Below, piece after piece: positions 1 to 10,252 of a stretch of DNA of 64,000 nucleotides. The stretch spans positions 142,888 through 206,887 of the forward strand of contig NZ_JALKBH010000007.1 in the NCBI RefSeq assembly GCF_023016115.1, in the 5' to 3' direction. Within the stretch, counting starts at the first letter, position 1. Each line of letters opens with the position of its first letter. The translations under genes and the position numbers were made by a program. The notes beneath the pieces were generated by a model, which saw only the letters and a list, made by a program, of their open reading frames with translations, was not told the DNA's origin and ran no database searches. This stretch comes from Alcanivorax sp. S6407. GTDB lineage: Bacteria > Pseudomonadota > Gammaproteobacteria > Pseudomonadales > Alcanivoracaceae.

Positions 1-189
1 AATGCCTTCACCGATGCCGGTGGAGCCCAGTTTTTCCCGGGCTACCAGGGCATCGAATACCTCCTGCTCATTGAGGGTGTCACAGCTGGCCGCGGCCAGC
101 TGTGCAACCTGGTCCAGCAGCTGTTTCTTGCTGCTGGCCTGTACCCCGCTATGGGTACGTGCTTCGGTGAGTATTTCGCGAACTCGCAT
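1..189 (-). CDS. ptsN: PTS IIA-like nitrogen regulatory protein PtsN (EIIA-Ntr), C-terminus cut by window edge
   Basis: The first 63 residues read from an ATG at 189 and stay open to the left edge. The visible part ends in a segment FDALVAREKLGSTGIGEGI, which matches the EIIA-Ntr family just before the phosphorylated histidine, so the active-site His lies outside the window. PtsN is the terminal phosphate acceptor of the nitrogen PTS and adjusts potassium transport and nitrogen or carbon signalling. It lies directly downstream of hpf and rpoN, 15 bp from hpf, as in most gammaproteobacteria. The identity rests on both the sequence and the gene order. Confidence 0.93.
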   Translation of the reverse strand, partial: MRVREILTEARTHSGVQASSKKQLLDQVAQLAAASCDTLNEQEVFDALVAREKLGSTGIGEGI

Positions 190-204
190 AATTGTCGCTT
201 CGGT

Positions 205-504
205 TTAGTGACCGTGCTTGTGGCTGACGGCCTTTTCCTTGTGTTTGAGAATCTGACGATCGAGTTTGTCGGTCAGTTTGTCGATAGCCGCGTACATGTC
301 ATCGGCTTCAGCGGTGGCAAACAGGTCGGCCCCGGAAATGTGGATAGTGGATTCTGCCTTGTGGGTCTTCGGTTCCGGAGAAAGGATGACCTGGATACTG
401 GTGATCTGGTCGAAGTGACGCTCGAGACGAGAAAATTTGTCGCCCACATAGGTGCGAAGAGCATCGGTAACTTCCAGGTGATGACCGCTGATATTAATTT
501 GCAT
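205..504 (-). CDS. hpf: Ribosome hibernation promoting factor (short HPF)
   Basis: A 99-residue protein beginning MQINISGHHLEVTDALR, the typical beta-strand and helix start of the HPF/YfiA fold. Its length fits the short HPF class, which with RMF forms 100S ribosomes; there is no C-terminal dimerisation domain as in long HPF. The tail is histidine- and lysine-rich (KEKAVSHKHGH). It binds the 30S subunit at the mRNA/tRNA channel and stores ribosomes in stationary phase. It sits between rpoN and ptsN and is probably cotranscribed with them; rpoN ends 41 bp upstream. Confidence 0.95.
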   Translation of the reverse strand: MQINISGHHLEVTDALRTYVGDKFSRLERHFDQITSIQVILSPEPKTHKAESTIHISGADLFATAEADDMYAAIDKLTDKLDRQILKHKEKAVSHKHGH

Positions 505-545
505 GGCTGGCTCCTTTACCTGCTTATTGGGCCGTCACTGGTGCT

Positions 546-2006
546 CTACACCAAACGCTTGCGAGCACTGGATGACGGTATTCTCATTGCCTCACGATAC
601 TTGGCAACGGTCCGGCGCGCTACGTTGATTCCCTGCTCGTTGAGCAAGCTTGCCAGTTTGTTGTCACTGAGCGGCTTACGGGGATTCTCGGCAGCGACCA
701 GCTTCTTAATAATGGCACGAATAGCAGTGGAGGAACACTCGCCACCACCGTCCGTTCCCACGTGACTGGAAAAGAAATATTTCAGCTCAAAGACGCCGAG
801 GGGTGTCATCATGTACTTCTGGTTGGTGACCCGACTGATGGTCGATTCATGCATCTCGACGGCGTCAGCAATGTCCGCCAGTACCAGCGGCTTCATGGCT
901 TCTTCGCCGTAATCGAAGAAATCCTGTTGCACTTCCACGATGCGTGTCGCTACCTTGAGCAGAGTGTCATGGCGGCTTTGCAGGCTCTTGATGAACCACT
1001 TGGCTTCCTGCACACAGTTTTTCAGGTACTGACCATCCTCACCGGAGGTCTGCTTGGCCAGGCTGGCGTACTGATGCTGCAGGTTGACCCGGGGCAGAAT
1101 GTCGTCATTGAGGCTGACCTGCCAGCGACCATTGTGCTGCCGCACGATCACGTCGGGCACGGCATAATCCACCTGGCTTTCGCCGATCTGTTCGCCGGGG
1201 GCCGGATCCAGGGTGCGGATCAGGGAGAGTGCATCCAGCAGTTCCTGTTCGCTGGTCTGCAATACTCGGCGCAGGGCGGCGTAATCGTGCTTTTCCAGCA
1301 GGTCGAGGTGCTCAAGCAGGGCCTGTGCCAGAACCAGGTGCGGGGTGTCAGCGGATAGCTGGCGCAGCTGAACGCCCAGGCAGTCGGCCAGATTGAGGCT
1401 GGCCACACCCAGTGGATCGAATTGCTGCAGGCGATGCTGAACGGCGAGTACTTCATCGGCTTCCAGTACGTCCCCTTCGGTGAGCAGGTCGTCCTGGCGG
1501 TTCACCATCTCGACAATGTCGTCGATGCTGGTGGTCATGTAGCCGCGGTCATCCACTGATTCGATGATAGCCATGGCGATCAGACGATCCACGTCGCTCA
1601 TGGGCGTCAAATTGAGTTGCCACAGCAAGTGGTCCTGCAGATTGCCGGACACCGCATGGCGCTGCTGCCACTCGTCGGCATCGTCGGGCAAGGCGGCGGT
1701 GCTGCTGCTTTGCCCTGAATAGACATCATCCCACTCGGTTTCGATGCCCGGGTCGCCGTCGACAAACTCCTCGAGGGCGTCGTCGCGTTCAGTGCTCAGT
1801 TCCTCATCCTGACGTTCTTCGTCAATCTCGGGGAGGGAATCGTCACCAAAATCGTCAGCCAGTTCGAGCAGGGGATTACTTTCCACGGCCTGTTGAATCT
1901 CCTGACGAAGATCCAGGGTGGACAGCTGAAGAAGGCGAATGGCCTGCTGCAGCTGCGGTGTCATGGTCAGCTGCTGGCCGATTTGTAGTTGTAGTGTGGG
2001 CTTCAT
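546..2006 (-). CDS. rpoN: RNA polymerase sigma-54 factor RpoN
   Basis: 486 residues from an ATG at 2006 (MKPTLQLQIGQQLTMTPQLQQ, the conserved region I start). A longer reading from 2033 would add nine residues that the family lacks. Region I is Gln- and Leu-rich, region II (about residues 50-110) is strongly acidic, and the C-terminus carries the RpoN box ARRTVAKYRE, which recognises the -24 element. Sigma-54 needs AAA+ enhancer-binding proteins to open promoters. It follows lptB in the usual order but is separated from it by about 240 bp containing a heptamer hairpin, so it may be transcribed at least partly on its own. Confidence 0.96.
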   Translation of the reverse strand: MKPTLQLQIGQQLTMTPQLQQAIRLLQLSTLDLRQEIQQAVESNPLLELADDFGDDSLPEIDEERQDEELSTERDDALEEFVDGDPGIETEWDDVYSGQSSSTAALPDDADEWQQRHAVSGNLQDHLLWQLNLTPMSDVDRLIAMAIIESVDDRGYMTTSIDDIVEMVNRQDDLLTEGDVLEADEVLAVQHRLQQFDPLGVASLNLADCLGVQLRQLSADTPHLVLAQALLEHLDLLEKHDYAALRRVLQTSEQELLDALSLIRTLDPAPGEQIGESQVDYAVPDVIVRQHNGRWQVSLNDDILPRVNLQHQYASLAKQTSGEDGQYLKNCVQEAKWFIKSLQSRHDTLLKVATRIVEVQQDFFDYGEEAMKPLVLADIADAVEMHESTISRVTNQKYMMTPLGVFELKYFFSSHVGTDGGGECSSTAIRAIIKKLVAAENPRKPLSDNKLASLLNEQGINVARRTVAKYREAMRIPSSSARKRLV

Positions 2007-2103
2007 ACTGCTCAGGTTTGGTGTGGTCCCCAAAAACCCGAGAATAACAGCTTCAAACTTGATCTAGCAATAATTGTGCCAGCGGGAAAGGTGTGGTAGA
2101 GGC

Positions 2104-2252
2104 AGTTAACAGTGAATAGTTAACAGTTAACAGCGCGCGGTTGTAGCAAGGGTGGGTTTGGGGCCCTGCTGCCCGCGCCATGGCTCTGGCGCGGCTTCGG
2201 GCGTTTCAATACCTTCAAGGCCTGGCTCGCCCCGCTGTTCACTAACTTACAG
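2104..2252. repeat. Heptamer inverted-repeat locus H1 (AGTTAAC type) between lptB and rpoN
   Basis: The left arm (2104-2134) holds four 7-bp units: AGTTAAC, AGTGAAT and two more AGTTAAC, ending in AGCG. The right arm (2233-2252) is its degenerate inverted partner, starting CGCT then GTTCACT. The lptB stop codon (2247-2249) lies inside the right arm. The roughly 100 bp between the arms include a GC-rich inverted repeat around GCCCGCGCCATGG and GGCGCGGC. The rest of the 240-bp lptB-rpoN gap (2007-2103) shows no clear element. Confidence 0.8.
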
Positions 2253-2972
2253 TCTGAAATCCGCTCCCAGATACACATCCCGCACCTGCTGATTGGAGAG
2301 AATGGTGTCGGCGTCGCCGGAGGCGATGATGTGGCCCGCGCTGACGATATAGGCGGTGTCGCAGATGTCCAGGGTTTCACGCACATTGTGGTCGGTGATC
2401 AGGACGCCGATGCCGCGCTCTTTGAGGTGGCGGATGATGCCCTTGATGTCATTCACGGAGATCGGATCGACCCCGGCGAAGGGCTCGTCCAGCAGAATGA
2501 AATCCGGATCTGTGGCCAGCCCGCGGGCGATTTCGGCGCGGCGGCGCTCACCGCCGGAAAGGCTCATGCCCAGCGAATCACGAATGTGGGTGATGTGGAA
2601 CTCCTTGAGCAGGCTTTCCATGCGCTCGTGGCGTTCCTGCTTGCTGAGTTCCTTGCGGGTTTCCAGGATCGCCATGATGTTCTCTTCCACGGTCAGGCGG
2701 CGGAAGATGCTGGCTTCCTGGGGCAGATAGCCGATGCCGCGCTTGGCGCGGCCATGCATGGGCAAGTGGGTGATGTCGTTCTCGTTGATCTCGATCCGGC
2801 CAGCATCGGCCTCCACCAGCCCGACAATCATGTAGAAACAGGTGGTCTTGCCGGCACCGTTCGGGCCCAGCAAGCCAACGATCTGCCCGGAATCCACGTC
2901 CAGGGAAACATCTTCGATCACCCGGCGGCCTTTATAGCTCTTGGCCAGGTGATGGGCGCGTAGGTGCGTCAT
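2247..2972 (-). CDS. lptB: LPS export ABC transporter ATP-binding protein LptB
   Basis: 241 residues, the normal LptB length. Walker A GPNGAGKT is at residues 36-43, the Q-loop Gln at 85, signature LSGG at 138-141, Walker B with LLDEP at 160-164 and the H-loop His at about 195. LptB powers the LptB2FG complex, which extracts LPS from the inner membrane and pushes it along the LptC-LptA bridge. The start overlaps the lptA stop by 4 bp, indicating translational coupling. The TAA stop is embedded in a 7-bp repeat that begins the downstream hairpin locus. Confidence 0.97.
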   Translation of the reverse strand: MTHLRAHHLAKSYKGRRVIEDVSLDVDSGQIVGLLGPNGAGKTTCFYMIVGLVEADAGRIEINENDITHLPMHGRAKRGIGYLPQEASIFRRLTVEENIMAILETRKELSKQERHERMESLLKEFHITHIRDSLGMSLSGGERRRAEIARGLATDPDFILLDEPFAGVDPISVNDIKGIIRHLKERGIGVLITDHNVRETLDICDTAYIVSAGHIIASGDADTILSNQQVRDVYLGADFRL

Positions 2973-3496
2973 GGGGTGGTGGGCTCCGCATCTGGGTTGT
3001 CTTGCTGTTCATTGCCGGGGATCTGATTCTCAGCGGGAATCACCAGCCGTACCCGCTGGTCGCCTTCGCTGCTGGCGTCTACGCGCTTGGAGTCCAGGCT
3101 GTATTCTACCTTGGCGCCTTCGAAGGTGTTGCCCTTGTGGCGAATGAAGGCATCGCCGGTCAGTACCAGGGTGCGTGCCTTGATGTCGTAAACCAGGTTG
3201 TTGGCATGGGCTTCCAGATCTTTGCCTTCAGACAGCTGAACCGGGTTGCCGGCTGCTTCCACCCGGGTCAGTTCACCATTACTGGTGAACAGGGACATCT
3301 TTTCCGCTTTCATGGTGCGGTTGCCCTGCAGTAGCTCCACGTTGCCGCTGTAAACGCCAGTGCCGGCTTCCTGTTCGAAGCGGCCGCTGTCTGCGGATAC
3401 TGAAATGGGACCTTCCACCGGGGCGGCGCAGGCAAGGCTGGCGAACAGGGTCAGGCAGGCACCCAGAGCCTTACGATGCCGGGGCATTGAATTCAC
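2969..3496 (-). CDS. lptA: Periplasmic LPS bridge protein LptA
   Basis: 175 residues. The N-terminal signal peptide ([18 protein letters not shown]) is probably cleaved near residue 25. The OstA-like beta-jellyroll follows, with family landmarks [11 protein letters not shown] and [19 protein letters not shown]. The C-terminus is a Pro-, Gln- and Asp-rich tail. LptA links LptC in the inner membrane to LptD in the outer membrane. The start region overlaps the 3' end of lptC by 26 bp; a start at the second Met (3487) is also possible. It is coupled to lptB. Confidence 0.95.
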   Translation of the reverse strand: MNSMPRHRKALGACLTLFASLACAAPVEGPISVSADSGRFEQEAGTGVYSGNVELLQGNRTMKAEKMSLFTSNGELTRVEAAGNPVQLSEGKDLEAHANNLVYDIKARTLVLTGDAFIRHKGNTFEGAKVEYSLDSKRVDASSEGDQRVRLVIPAENQIPGNEQQDNPDAEPTTP

Positions 3497-4028
3497 TCTT
3501 CACTCCTTGATCGAGGGATAATATCCCCTTGTCGAGATCCGCCTCCAGCGAGCCGGCGCGGGTTTCGCCACTTTCAAACCGCAGGGTGGCGTCAGCAGGA
3601 CTGGTGGCGATATTGGTATCGCTGTCAAAACGCAATTCGTCGGTGTCCAGTTCGATTTTCTGGTCGGGGTTGCGTGCCTCCACGCTACCGGAAAAAACGA
3701 TCAGTTTGCCGTTGTCCTGCACGGTCCCGTTGTCACTGCTGATGGTCCAGGTGCCTTGCTCGTTGGCCATGGCCAGCCGCGGACGGGCCATCTCCGTGAG
3801 CGGGTTGTGATCATACTGGAGCAGATTGTCTGCGATCAGATGATACTGGAGGGAGCCGTCTTCCTCGTTGAACGCCCGGGCGGAAATCTGCCTGGCGATG
3901 ATGGCGGGCGCGGTCAGCACCGCCTGGTCCTCGCCGGGCAGGCTGGTATCCCACTCGTGCAAGGTCATCAATACCACCAGTCCCAGCAGCAGTATGCCGG
4001 TGGCGCTCAGCAGGCCCTGACGCTTCAT
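3471..4028 (-). CDS. lptC: LPS export protein LptC
   Basis: 185 residues with one N-terminal transmembrane helix (LLSATGILLLGLVVLMTL, about residues 6-23) and a periplasmic OstA-like domain. LptC receives LPS from LptB2FG and hands it to LptA. The gene overlaps kdsC by 4 bp upstream and lptA by 26 bp downstream. Sequence conservation in this family is low, so the call depends on length, topology and its place between kdsC and lptA. Confidence 0.93.
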   Translation of the reverse strand: MKRQGLLSATGILLLGLVVLMTLHEWDTSLPGEDQAVLTAPAIIARQISARAFNEEDGSLQYHLIADNLLQYDHNPLTEMARPRLAMANEQGTWTISSDNGTVQDNGKLIVFSGSVEARNPDQKIELDTDELRFDSDTNIATSPADATLRFESGETRAGSLEADLDKGILSLDQGVKSEFNAPAS

Positions 4029-4522
4029 GGGTTACCCCTCTGGGCCAGGATGGCGTCGCAGATTTCCCGCACTGCACCGGCACCGCCGCTGCGCAGGGTG
4101 TGGTGATCCGCTGCCTGTTTTGCGGAGTCATGGGCGTTGGCGGGGGCGAAGCTGAGTTGGGCCCATTCCAGGGCGCTCACGTCAGGCTCGTCATCACCAG
4201 CATAGCCAGTTTGGCTGGCGGCAATGCCCAGCTGGTCGGCCAGATCGGCCAGTGCTACGCCCTTGTCTTCGCGGCCCTGTATCACATGCTGGATGCCAAG
4301 GTCTGCGGCGCGTTTTGCTACCATGGGGGTGTTGCGGCCGGTGATGATGGCCAGGGTGACTCCGCTGGCGGCAAGCTTTTTCAGTCCGTGGCCGTCCAGG
4401 GTGTGGAATACCTTGATCGTTTCCCCTTGCGGGCTGAAATAAATCTGCCCGTCGGTCATCACGCCGTCCACATCGAAGGCCATCAGGCGCAGGTTCTGGG
4501 CGTCCACTGCGGAAATCTGCAT
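4025..4522 (-). CDS. kdsC: 3-deoxy-D-manno-octulosonate 8-phosphate phosphatase KdsC
   Basis: 165-residue HAD phosphatase without a cap domain, the usual KdsC form. HAD motif I is FDVDGVMTDG at about residues 16-25; the IITGR Thr/Gly motif and the late GDDEPD motif also match. It removes phosphate from Kdo-8-P to give Kdo for LPS inner core. Its ATG at 4522 shares the last base of the kdsD stop, so the two genes are translationally coupled. Confidence 0.96.
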   Translation of the reverse strand: MQISAVDAQNLRLMAFDVDGVMTDGQIYFSPQGETIKVFHTLDGHGLKKLAASGVTLAIITGRNTPMVAKRAADLGIQHVIQGREDKGVALADLADQLGIAASQTGYAGDDEPDVSALEWAQLSFAPANAHDSAKQAADHHTLRSGGAGAVREICDAILAQRGNP

Positions 4523-5490
4523 TACACCACCCCCGCGCGCAGCAGATCCTGCATGTTGAACGCGCCCACCGGCTTGTGCTCACTATCCAGTACTACCAGC
4601 CCGTTGATCTTGCGGCTTTCCATGATCTGTAGCGCCTCGGCGGCCAGATGGCCGGTGGCGATGGTGATCGGGTTGCTGACCATTACCTCGGCGATGCTGG
4701 CAGTGCGGATATCCAGATCGCGATCCAGAAGCCGGCGCAGGTCGCCATCGGTGAAGATTCCGGCCAGGGTGCCGTCAGCGGCAGTGACCGCAGTCATGCC
4801 CAGTCCCTTACGGGTCATTTCCAGCAGCGCATCGCTGACACTGGTCTCGGTGGTCACCGCAGGAAGCGCCTCTCCAGCGTGCATGATGTCATCCACCTTC
4901 AATAGCAGGCGCCGGCCCAGGCTGCCGCCGGGGTGGCTGAGGGCAAAGTCTTCGGCGGTGAAGCCGCGGGCTTCCAGCAGGGCAATGGCCAGGGCATCGC
5001 CCATGGCCAGGGCCGCGGTGGTGGAGGAGGTAGGGGCGAGATTATGCGGACAGGCCTCTTCCGAGACTGCCACAGTGAGATGCACGTCGGAGAGCTGCGC
5101 CAGAGTGGACCCGGGGCGTCCGGTCATGCCGATCAGCACGGTGCCCTTGCGCTTGATCACCGGCAGGATCGCCAGCACTTCGGCGGTTTCTCCGGAGTTG
5201 GACAGGGCCAGCACCACGTCATCGCTGGTGATCATGCCCAGATCGCCATGGGAGGCTTCGCCGGGGTGGACAAAAAAGGACGGGGTGCCGGTGCTGGCAA
5301 GTGTGGCTGCCAGCTTGTTGCCCACGTGGCCACTTTTGCCCATGCCGGTCACAATGACGCGGCCGCTGGCTTTGAGCATCTGTTCGCAGGCCTGGGAAAA
5401 CTGGTCGTCCAGGCTTTCTTTCAGCGCACTGACGGCGCGGGCCTCGATATCCAGGACCCGTTTACCGACACGGATATGGTCGTGACTCAT
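4522..5490 (-). CDS. kdsD: D-arabinose 5-phosphate isomerase KdsD
   Basis: 322 residues: an N-terminal SIS domain with GMGKSGHVGNK near residue 50 and SNSGETAEV near 95, followed by two CBS domains in the C-terminal 120 residues. It converts ribulose-5-P to arabinose-5-P, the first committed step of Kdo synthesis. It heads the minus-strand kdsD-kdsC-lptCAB run. In related genomes mlaF lies divergently next to it; here only mlaC is found. Confidence 0.96.
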   Translation of the reverse strand: MSHDHIRVGKRVLDIEARAVSALKESLDDQFSQACEQMLKASGRVIVTGMGKSGHVGNKLAATLASTGTPSFFVHPGEASHGDLGMITSDDVVLALSNSGETAEVLAILPVIKRKGTVLIGMTGRPGSTLAQLSDVHLTVAVSEEACPHNLAPTSSTTAALAMGDALAIALLEARGFTAEDFALSHPGGSLGRRLLLKVDDIMHAGEALPAVTTETSVSDALLEMTRKGLGMTAVTAADGTLAGIFTDGDLRRLLDRDLDIRTASIAEVMVSNPITIATGHLAAEALQIMESRKINGLVVLDSEHKPVGAFNMQDLLRAGVV

Positions 5491-5662
5491 GCAATCTCCC
5501 TGTAATTGCGGCGATTATACACGCCAAAACCGCTCCGGGTTGAGCCGAAAAGCGTTCTTTCGGAACTGTTCTACCCGGTTGTGACTCCAATACTTCATAC
5601 AGGTTCTGGACAGGGGCGGCTGAACCCCGTAAAACCGCCCGATGACGACAGGGAGAGACTGG

Positions 5663-6343
5663 ATGCAAAAACAACACTATTTTACCAAGGCTGTGGCGCT
5701 GATTCTGATGTTGATGGCGGCACTCGCCCAGGCCCAGAGTGATCCTCGCCAGGTAGTGGTCGATGCGGTAGAGCGCATGACCGCGCGCATTGATGCCGAC
5801 CGGGAGCAGTTGAAGGCCGACCCGGAGCAAGCCCGGGAGCTGGTTCGTGAGGAATTGGTGGACCTGGTGGATTTCAAGCGGATTACCCGAATGGTCATGG
5901 GGGACTACTTCGGGCCCTCCAGCAAGGAGCAGAAATACCGCTTCCTGGATGTGTTCAAGAACAGTCTGATCAACACTTATGCGTCCGGCATCACGCTGTA
6001 TGAGGGACAGCAGATCAACACCCTGCCCATGCAGGATGAGGATCTGCGGGGTGACTATGCACGGGTGCGCATGGAGATCCAGACCAATACCGGCAAGACC
6101 ATCCCCATCTTCTATACCTTGTATTCCCGCAACGACCAGTGGAAGGTCATCAACGTTTACGTCAATGGTCTGGACCTGGCGGACACCTTCAAGAGCCAGT
6201 TTGCCCAGGGGATGGAGCAGTACGGCAATATGGACCAGGTGATCGACAACTGGACCGCTGACGCCAAGATCGATACCGGCCTTGATGATGAGGAAGAGGG
6301 TGAAGCTGGCGGTGAGGGCAACAAGGCCGCCGCTGACGCATGA
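5663..6343 (+). CDS. mlaC: Phospholipid-binding periplasmic protein MlaC (Ttg2D), without adjacent mlaFEDB
   Basis: 226 residues from the ATG at 5663, preceded by GGGAGAG at a good distance; an earlier ATG at 5642 lacks this. The signal peptide (AVALILMLMAALAQAQ) is followed by the MlaC/Ttg2D fold with FKRITRMVMGDYF and KVINVYVNGLDL. The last 20 residues form an acidic, Gly-rich tail (DDEEEGEAGGEG). MlaC shuttles phospholipids between MlaA-OmpC and the inner-membrane MlaFEDB transporter. Only 172 bp separate it from kdsD, and no mlaF, mlaE or mlaD is present. No mlaB separates it from ibaG. Confidence 0.92.
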   Translation: MQKQHYFTKAVALILMLMAALAQAQSDPRQVVVDAVERMTARIDADREQLKADPEQARELVREELVDLVDFKRITRMVMGDYFGPSSKEQKYRFLDVFKNSLINTYASGITLYEGQQINTLPMQDEDLRGDYARVRMEIQTNTGKTIPIFYTLYSRNDQWKVINVYVNGLDLADTFKSQFAQGMEQYGNMDQVIDNWTADAKIDTGLDDEEEGEAGGEGNKAAADA

Positions 6344-6404
6344 TGATTTCTTGAATAGGGTGCCGTGGCAAGGCTGCGGCGGCTCGCGTATTATTGCGCC
6401 CCTG

Positions 6405-6440
6405 AGATGGAGCGGACTTGCGGTCCGCTCCTGCGCTGTT
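6405..6440. repeat. REP-like hairpin between mlaC and ibaG
   Basis: A perfect palindromic stem GAGCGGAC-TTGCG-GTCCGCTC lies in the 140-bp mlaC-ibaG gap, the position mlaB occupies in relatives. It resembles REP hairpins of pseudomonads (GAGC..TTGC..GCTC). There is no T-tract, so it is not an obvious terminator. Confidence 0.55.
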
Positions 6441-6483
6441 TGGGGCCAGAATTTCTGCAAAAGCCCCCCGATAAGGAGCCAAG

Positions 6484-6738
6484 ATGAATCCGGAAGAGGT
6501 AAAAGCGCTGGTGGAAGCCGGCTTTGACGATGCCGATGTGGCCGTGGAAGGTGGCGGTGACCGTTTCCAGATTCGCGTGGTGTCAGAGGCTTTTGCGGGT
6601 CTGATGCCGGTGAAGAAGCAGCAGCTGGTCTATGCCACCATCAACGAGCAGATCCAGAGCAACACCATCCACGCGGTGCAGATCATCACCTTTACTCCCG
6701 CCGAGTGGGAAAAAGCCCAGAAGATGGGGCTGGCCTGA
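6484..6738 (+). CDS. ibaG: BolA-family protein IbaG (YrbA)
   Basis: 84 residues, one BolA domain, with the conserved core FQIRVVSEAFAGLMPVKKQQLVY (His replaced by Phe early in the domain) and NTIHAVQIITFTP. IbaG partners a monothiol glutaredoxin in Fe-S handling and is linked to acid stress and envelope integrity. It is preceded by AAGGAG and lies 41 bp ahead of murA, the standard gammaproteobacterial pair. Confidence 0.93.
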   Translation: MNPEEVKALVEAGFDDADVAVEGGGDRFQIRVVSEAFAGLMPVKKQQLVYATINEQIQSNTIHAVQIITFTPAEWEKAQKMGLA

Positions 6739-6770
6739 GTTTCACGCCGGGCCTTTCAAGACAAGCCTAG

Positions 6771-8042
<1,272 letters not shown>

Positions 8043-8052
8043 CGGAATACTG

Positions 8053-8694
8053 ATGAGCAAACCGTTGACCATTGCCCTGTCAAAGGGCCGCATCCTCAAG
8101 GAAACCCTGCCGCTGCTCAAGGCTGCCGGGATTGAACTGCTGGAAGATCCGTCCGCCTCGCGCAAGCTGATCTTCGACACCACCCGGGATGATGTGAAGA
8201 TCATCATTATTCGTGCCACCGACGTGCCGCCCTATGTGCAGCACGGTGCGGCGGACATAGGCGTGGCCGGCAAGGATGTGCTCATGGAGCATGGCGCCGA
8301 TGGCGTATTCGAGCCGCTGGACCTGAACATCGCCCGTTGCAAGTTGATGGTGGCGGCAGTGAATGACGCACCTGAAGTGGGCGGGCGCCTGCGTGTAGCC
8401 ACCAAGTTCGTCAATGTGGCCAAGGCCTACTTTGCCGAGCAGGGCAAGCAGGCGGAAGTGATCAAGCTATACGGTGCCATGGAGCTGGCGCCGCTGGTGG
8501 GCCTGGCTGACCGCATTGTCGATATCGTCGATACCGGCAATACCCTGCGCGCCAATGGCCTGGAGCCCACCGAGCTGATCGCCCATATCTCCACCCGCGT
8601 GATCGTCAATCGCGCCAGCATGAAAACCCGTCACGGGGACATCCAGGCGATCTTGGACAAGCTGGCCGAGGCCGTGGCGGCGCGTAAAGAGTAA
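8053..8694 (+). CDS. hisG: ATP phosphoribosyltransferase, short form HisG(S)
   Basis: 213 residues, beginning [27 protein letters not shown]. It has the catalytic phosphoribosyltransferase part ([14 protein letters not shown]) but no C-terminal ACT-like domain. Short HisG requires the HisRS-like partner HisZ, which is not in this window. It condenses ATP and PRPP in the first step of histidine synthesis. A 187-bp gap separates it from hisD and contains a palindromic repeat. Confidence 0.96.
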   Translation: MSKPLTIALSKGRILKETLPLLKAAGIELLEDPSASRKLIFDTTRDDVKIIIIRATDVPPYVQHGAADIGVAGKDVLMEHGADGVFEPLDLNIARCKLMVAAVNDAPEVGGRLRVATKFVNVAKAYFAEQGKQAEVIKLYGAMELAPLVGLADRIVDIVDTGNTLRANGLEPTELIAHISTRVIVNRASMKTRHGDIQAILDKLAEAVAARKE

Positions 8695-8715
8695 TTGCGG
8701 AAAGACGAAAAGTGC

Positions 8716-8851
8716 TTTTTACCACAGGGGTCACAGAGACCACGGCGTTAATCCCTTCCCCGATTGAGTGGGGCGAGAGTTTCTGCTGATCCCGGTGATA
8801 GAAAATGTCCTGTCTTTCCCTCAGTGAACTCTGTGCCCTCTGTGGTAAAAA
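8716..8851. repeat. Palindromic element, ACCACAG family, copy 1 (hisG-hisD gap)
   Basis: Arms at 8716-8738 (TTTTTACCACAGGGGTCAC onward) and 8829-8851 (ending CTCTGTGGTAAAAA) are near-perfect inverted repeats about 90 bp apart. A second copy of the same arm sequence is at 20443-20514. This is unlike the 7-bp arrays. Similar 'ACCACAGAGG..CACAGAG' repeats occur in several proteobacteria, from general knowledge. Confidence 0.75.
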
Positions 8852-8881
8852 TAGATTCTGACTTTTAAACGGTACCCCAGC

Positions 8882-10180
8882 ATGGAAACCACCTGGCTCA
8901 ACACTCAAGACGCTGACTTCGATGCGCAGCTGGCCGCTCTGACCGCCTGGTCCGAAGAGCGCGATGCGGAAGTGGCTGAGCGGGTCCATGGCATCGTGCG
9001 CGATGTAGCCCGTCGCGGTGATGAGGCGCTGGTGGAGTACACGGCCAAATTTGATCGCCGTGAGGTGTCTGCTGCAGCGGCGCTGGTGGTAGGGCCGGAG
9101 CAGTTGCAGGCGGCGCTGGCGCGCATTCCCGCTGAACAGCGTGAAGCGCTGGAAGCTGCCGCCGAGCGCGTGCGCAGTTACCACAAAAAACAGAAACAGG
9201 ATTCCTGGAGTTACCGTGAGGCGGACGGCACCCTGCTCGGACAGCAGGTCACGCCGCTGGATCGTGCCGGTATCTATGTGCCCGGAGGCAAGGCCGCGTA
9301 TCCCAGCTCGGTGTTGATGAATGCATTGCCTGCCAAGGTGGCGGGCGTTGCCGAAATCATCATGGTGTCTCCTGCTCCAGGCGGCGAGCTCAATGACATG
9401 GTGCTGGCGGCGGCCGCCATTGCGGGCGTGGATCGCTTCATTTCTGTGGGCGGTGCCCAGGCCGTGGCGGCATTGGCCTATGGCACTGAAACCGTTCCGG
9501 CGGTGGACAAGATTGTCGGCCCGGGCAATATCTATGTGGCCGAGGCCAAGCGTCAGGTGTTCGGCAAAGTGGGCATCGATATGATTGCCGGGCCATCCGA
9601 GATTCTGGTGGTGTGTGACGGCAAGACCGATCCTGACTGGATTGCCATGGATCTGTTCTCCCAGGCGGAACACGATGAGGAAGCCCAGGCGATCCTGTTG
9701 TGTCCGGATGCGGGATACCTCAAGCAGGTTGAGGTATCCATGGAGAAGCTGGCGGTGACCCTGGAGCGGGAAACCATCATCCGCACTTCCATGAAAAACC
9801 GCGGTGCCCTGATTCAGGTGAAGGATCTGGACGAGGCCATCGAGATCGCCAACACCATTGCCTCCGAGCACCTGGAGTTGTCCATCGACGATGCGGAAAC
9901 CTGGGCGAAAAAGATTCGTCACGCCGGCGCCATCTTCCTGGGGCGTCATACCCCGGAAGCGCTGGGTGACTACTGCGCCGGCCCCAATCACGTTCTGCCC
10001 ACCAGCGCCACAGCACGGTTCTCTTCACCGCTGGGGGTCTATGATTTTCAGAAGCGCAGCTCCCTGATTGGCTGCTCACCGGAGGGTGCCAGCACCCTGG
10101 CTGCGATTGCTTCCCCGCTGGCCCGCGGCGAGAGCCTTACCGCCCACGCCCGCAGTGCGGAATACCGAATCAAACGCTAG
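8882..10180 (+). CDS. hisD: Histidinol dehydrogenase HisD
   Basis: 432 residues. Family marks include [25 protein letters not shown], the [28 protein letters not shown] stretch and the catalytic Glu-His pair in ASEHLEL. It is a zinc enzyme that oxidises L-histidinol to histidine in two NAD-dependent steps. It is followed by hisC after 72 bp filled by a heptamer hairpin, so the two genes probably share a transcript. Confidence 0.97.
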   Translation: METTWLNTQDADFDAQLAALTAWSEERDAEVAERVHGIVRDVARRGDEALVEYTAKFDRREVSAAAALVVGPEQLQAALARIPAEQREALEAAAERVRSYHKKQKQDSWSYREADGTLLGQQVTPLDRAGIYVPGGKAAYPSSVLMNALPAKVAGVAEIIMVSPAPGGELNDMVLAAAAIAGVDRFISVGGAQAVAALAYGTETVPAVDKIVGPGNIYVAEAKRQVFGKVGIDMIAGPSEILVVCDGKTDPDWIAMDLFSQAEHDEEAQAILLCPDAGYLKQVEVSMEKLAVTLERETIIRTSMKNRGALIQVKDLDEAIEIANTIASEHLELSIDDAETWAKKIRHAGAIFLGRHTPEALGDYCAGPNHVLPTSATARFSSPLGVYDFQKRSSLIGCSPEGASTLAAIASPLARGESLTAHARSAEYRIKR

Positions 10181-10182
10181 AA

Positions 10183-10243
10183 GCCAGACGCCAAACGCCT
10201 GACGTGGAGGTGTGTGTCCGGCGTCCGGCGTCAGGCCTCAGGC
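10183..10243 (+). repeat. Heptamer hairpin locus H2 (GCCTGAC/GTCAGGC type) between hisD and hisC
   Basis: The left arm (10183-10203) has three 7-bp units: GCCAGAC, GCCAAAC, GCCTGAC. The right arm (10216-10243) has four: two GTCCGGC, then GTCAGGC and CTCAGGC. The loop is only about 12 nt. The right arm ends 9 bp before the hisC ATG and runs into its ribosome-binding site (GGCGGAG). A folded arm could therefore affect hisC translation; there is no T-tract. Confidence 0.85.
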
Positions 10244-10252
10244 GGAGACATT

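Noticed and set aside
4100-5485. 461-codon plus-strand frame opposite kdsC/kdsD
   Set aside because: Ser/Arg-rich shadow of kdsD, which is a clear SIS-CBS protein on the other strand.
5506-5742. Small plus-strand frame upstream of mlaC as a remnant of mlaD
   Set aside because: The translation shows no MCE-domain similarity and overlaps the true mlaC start in another frame.
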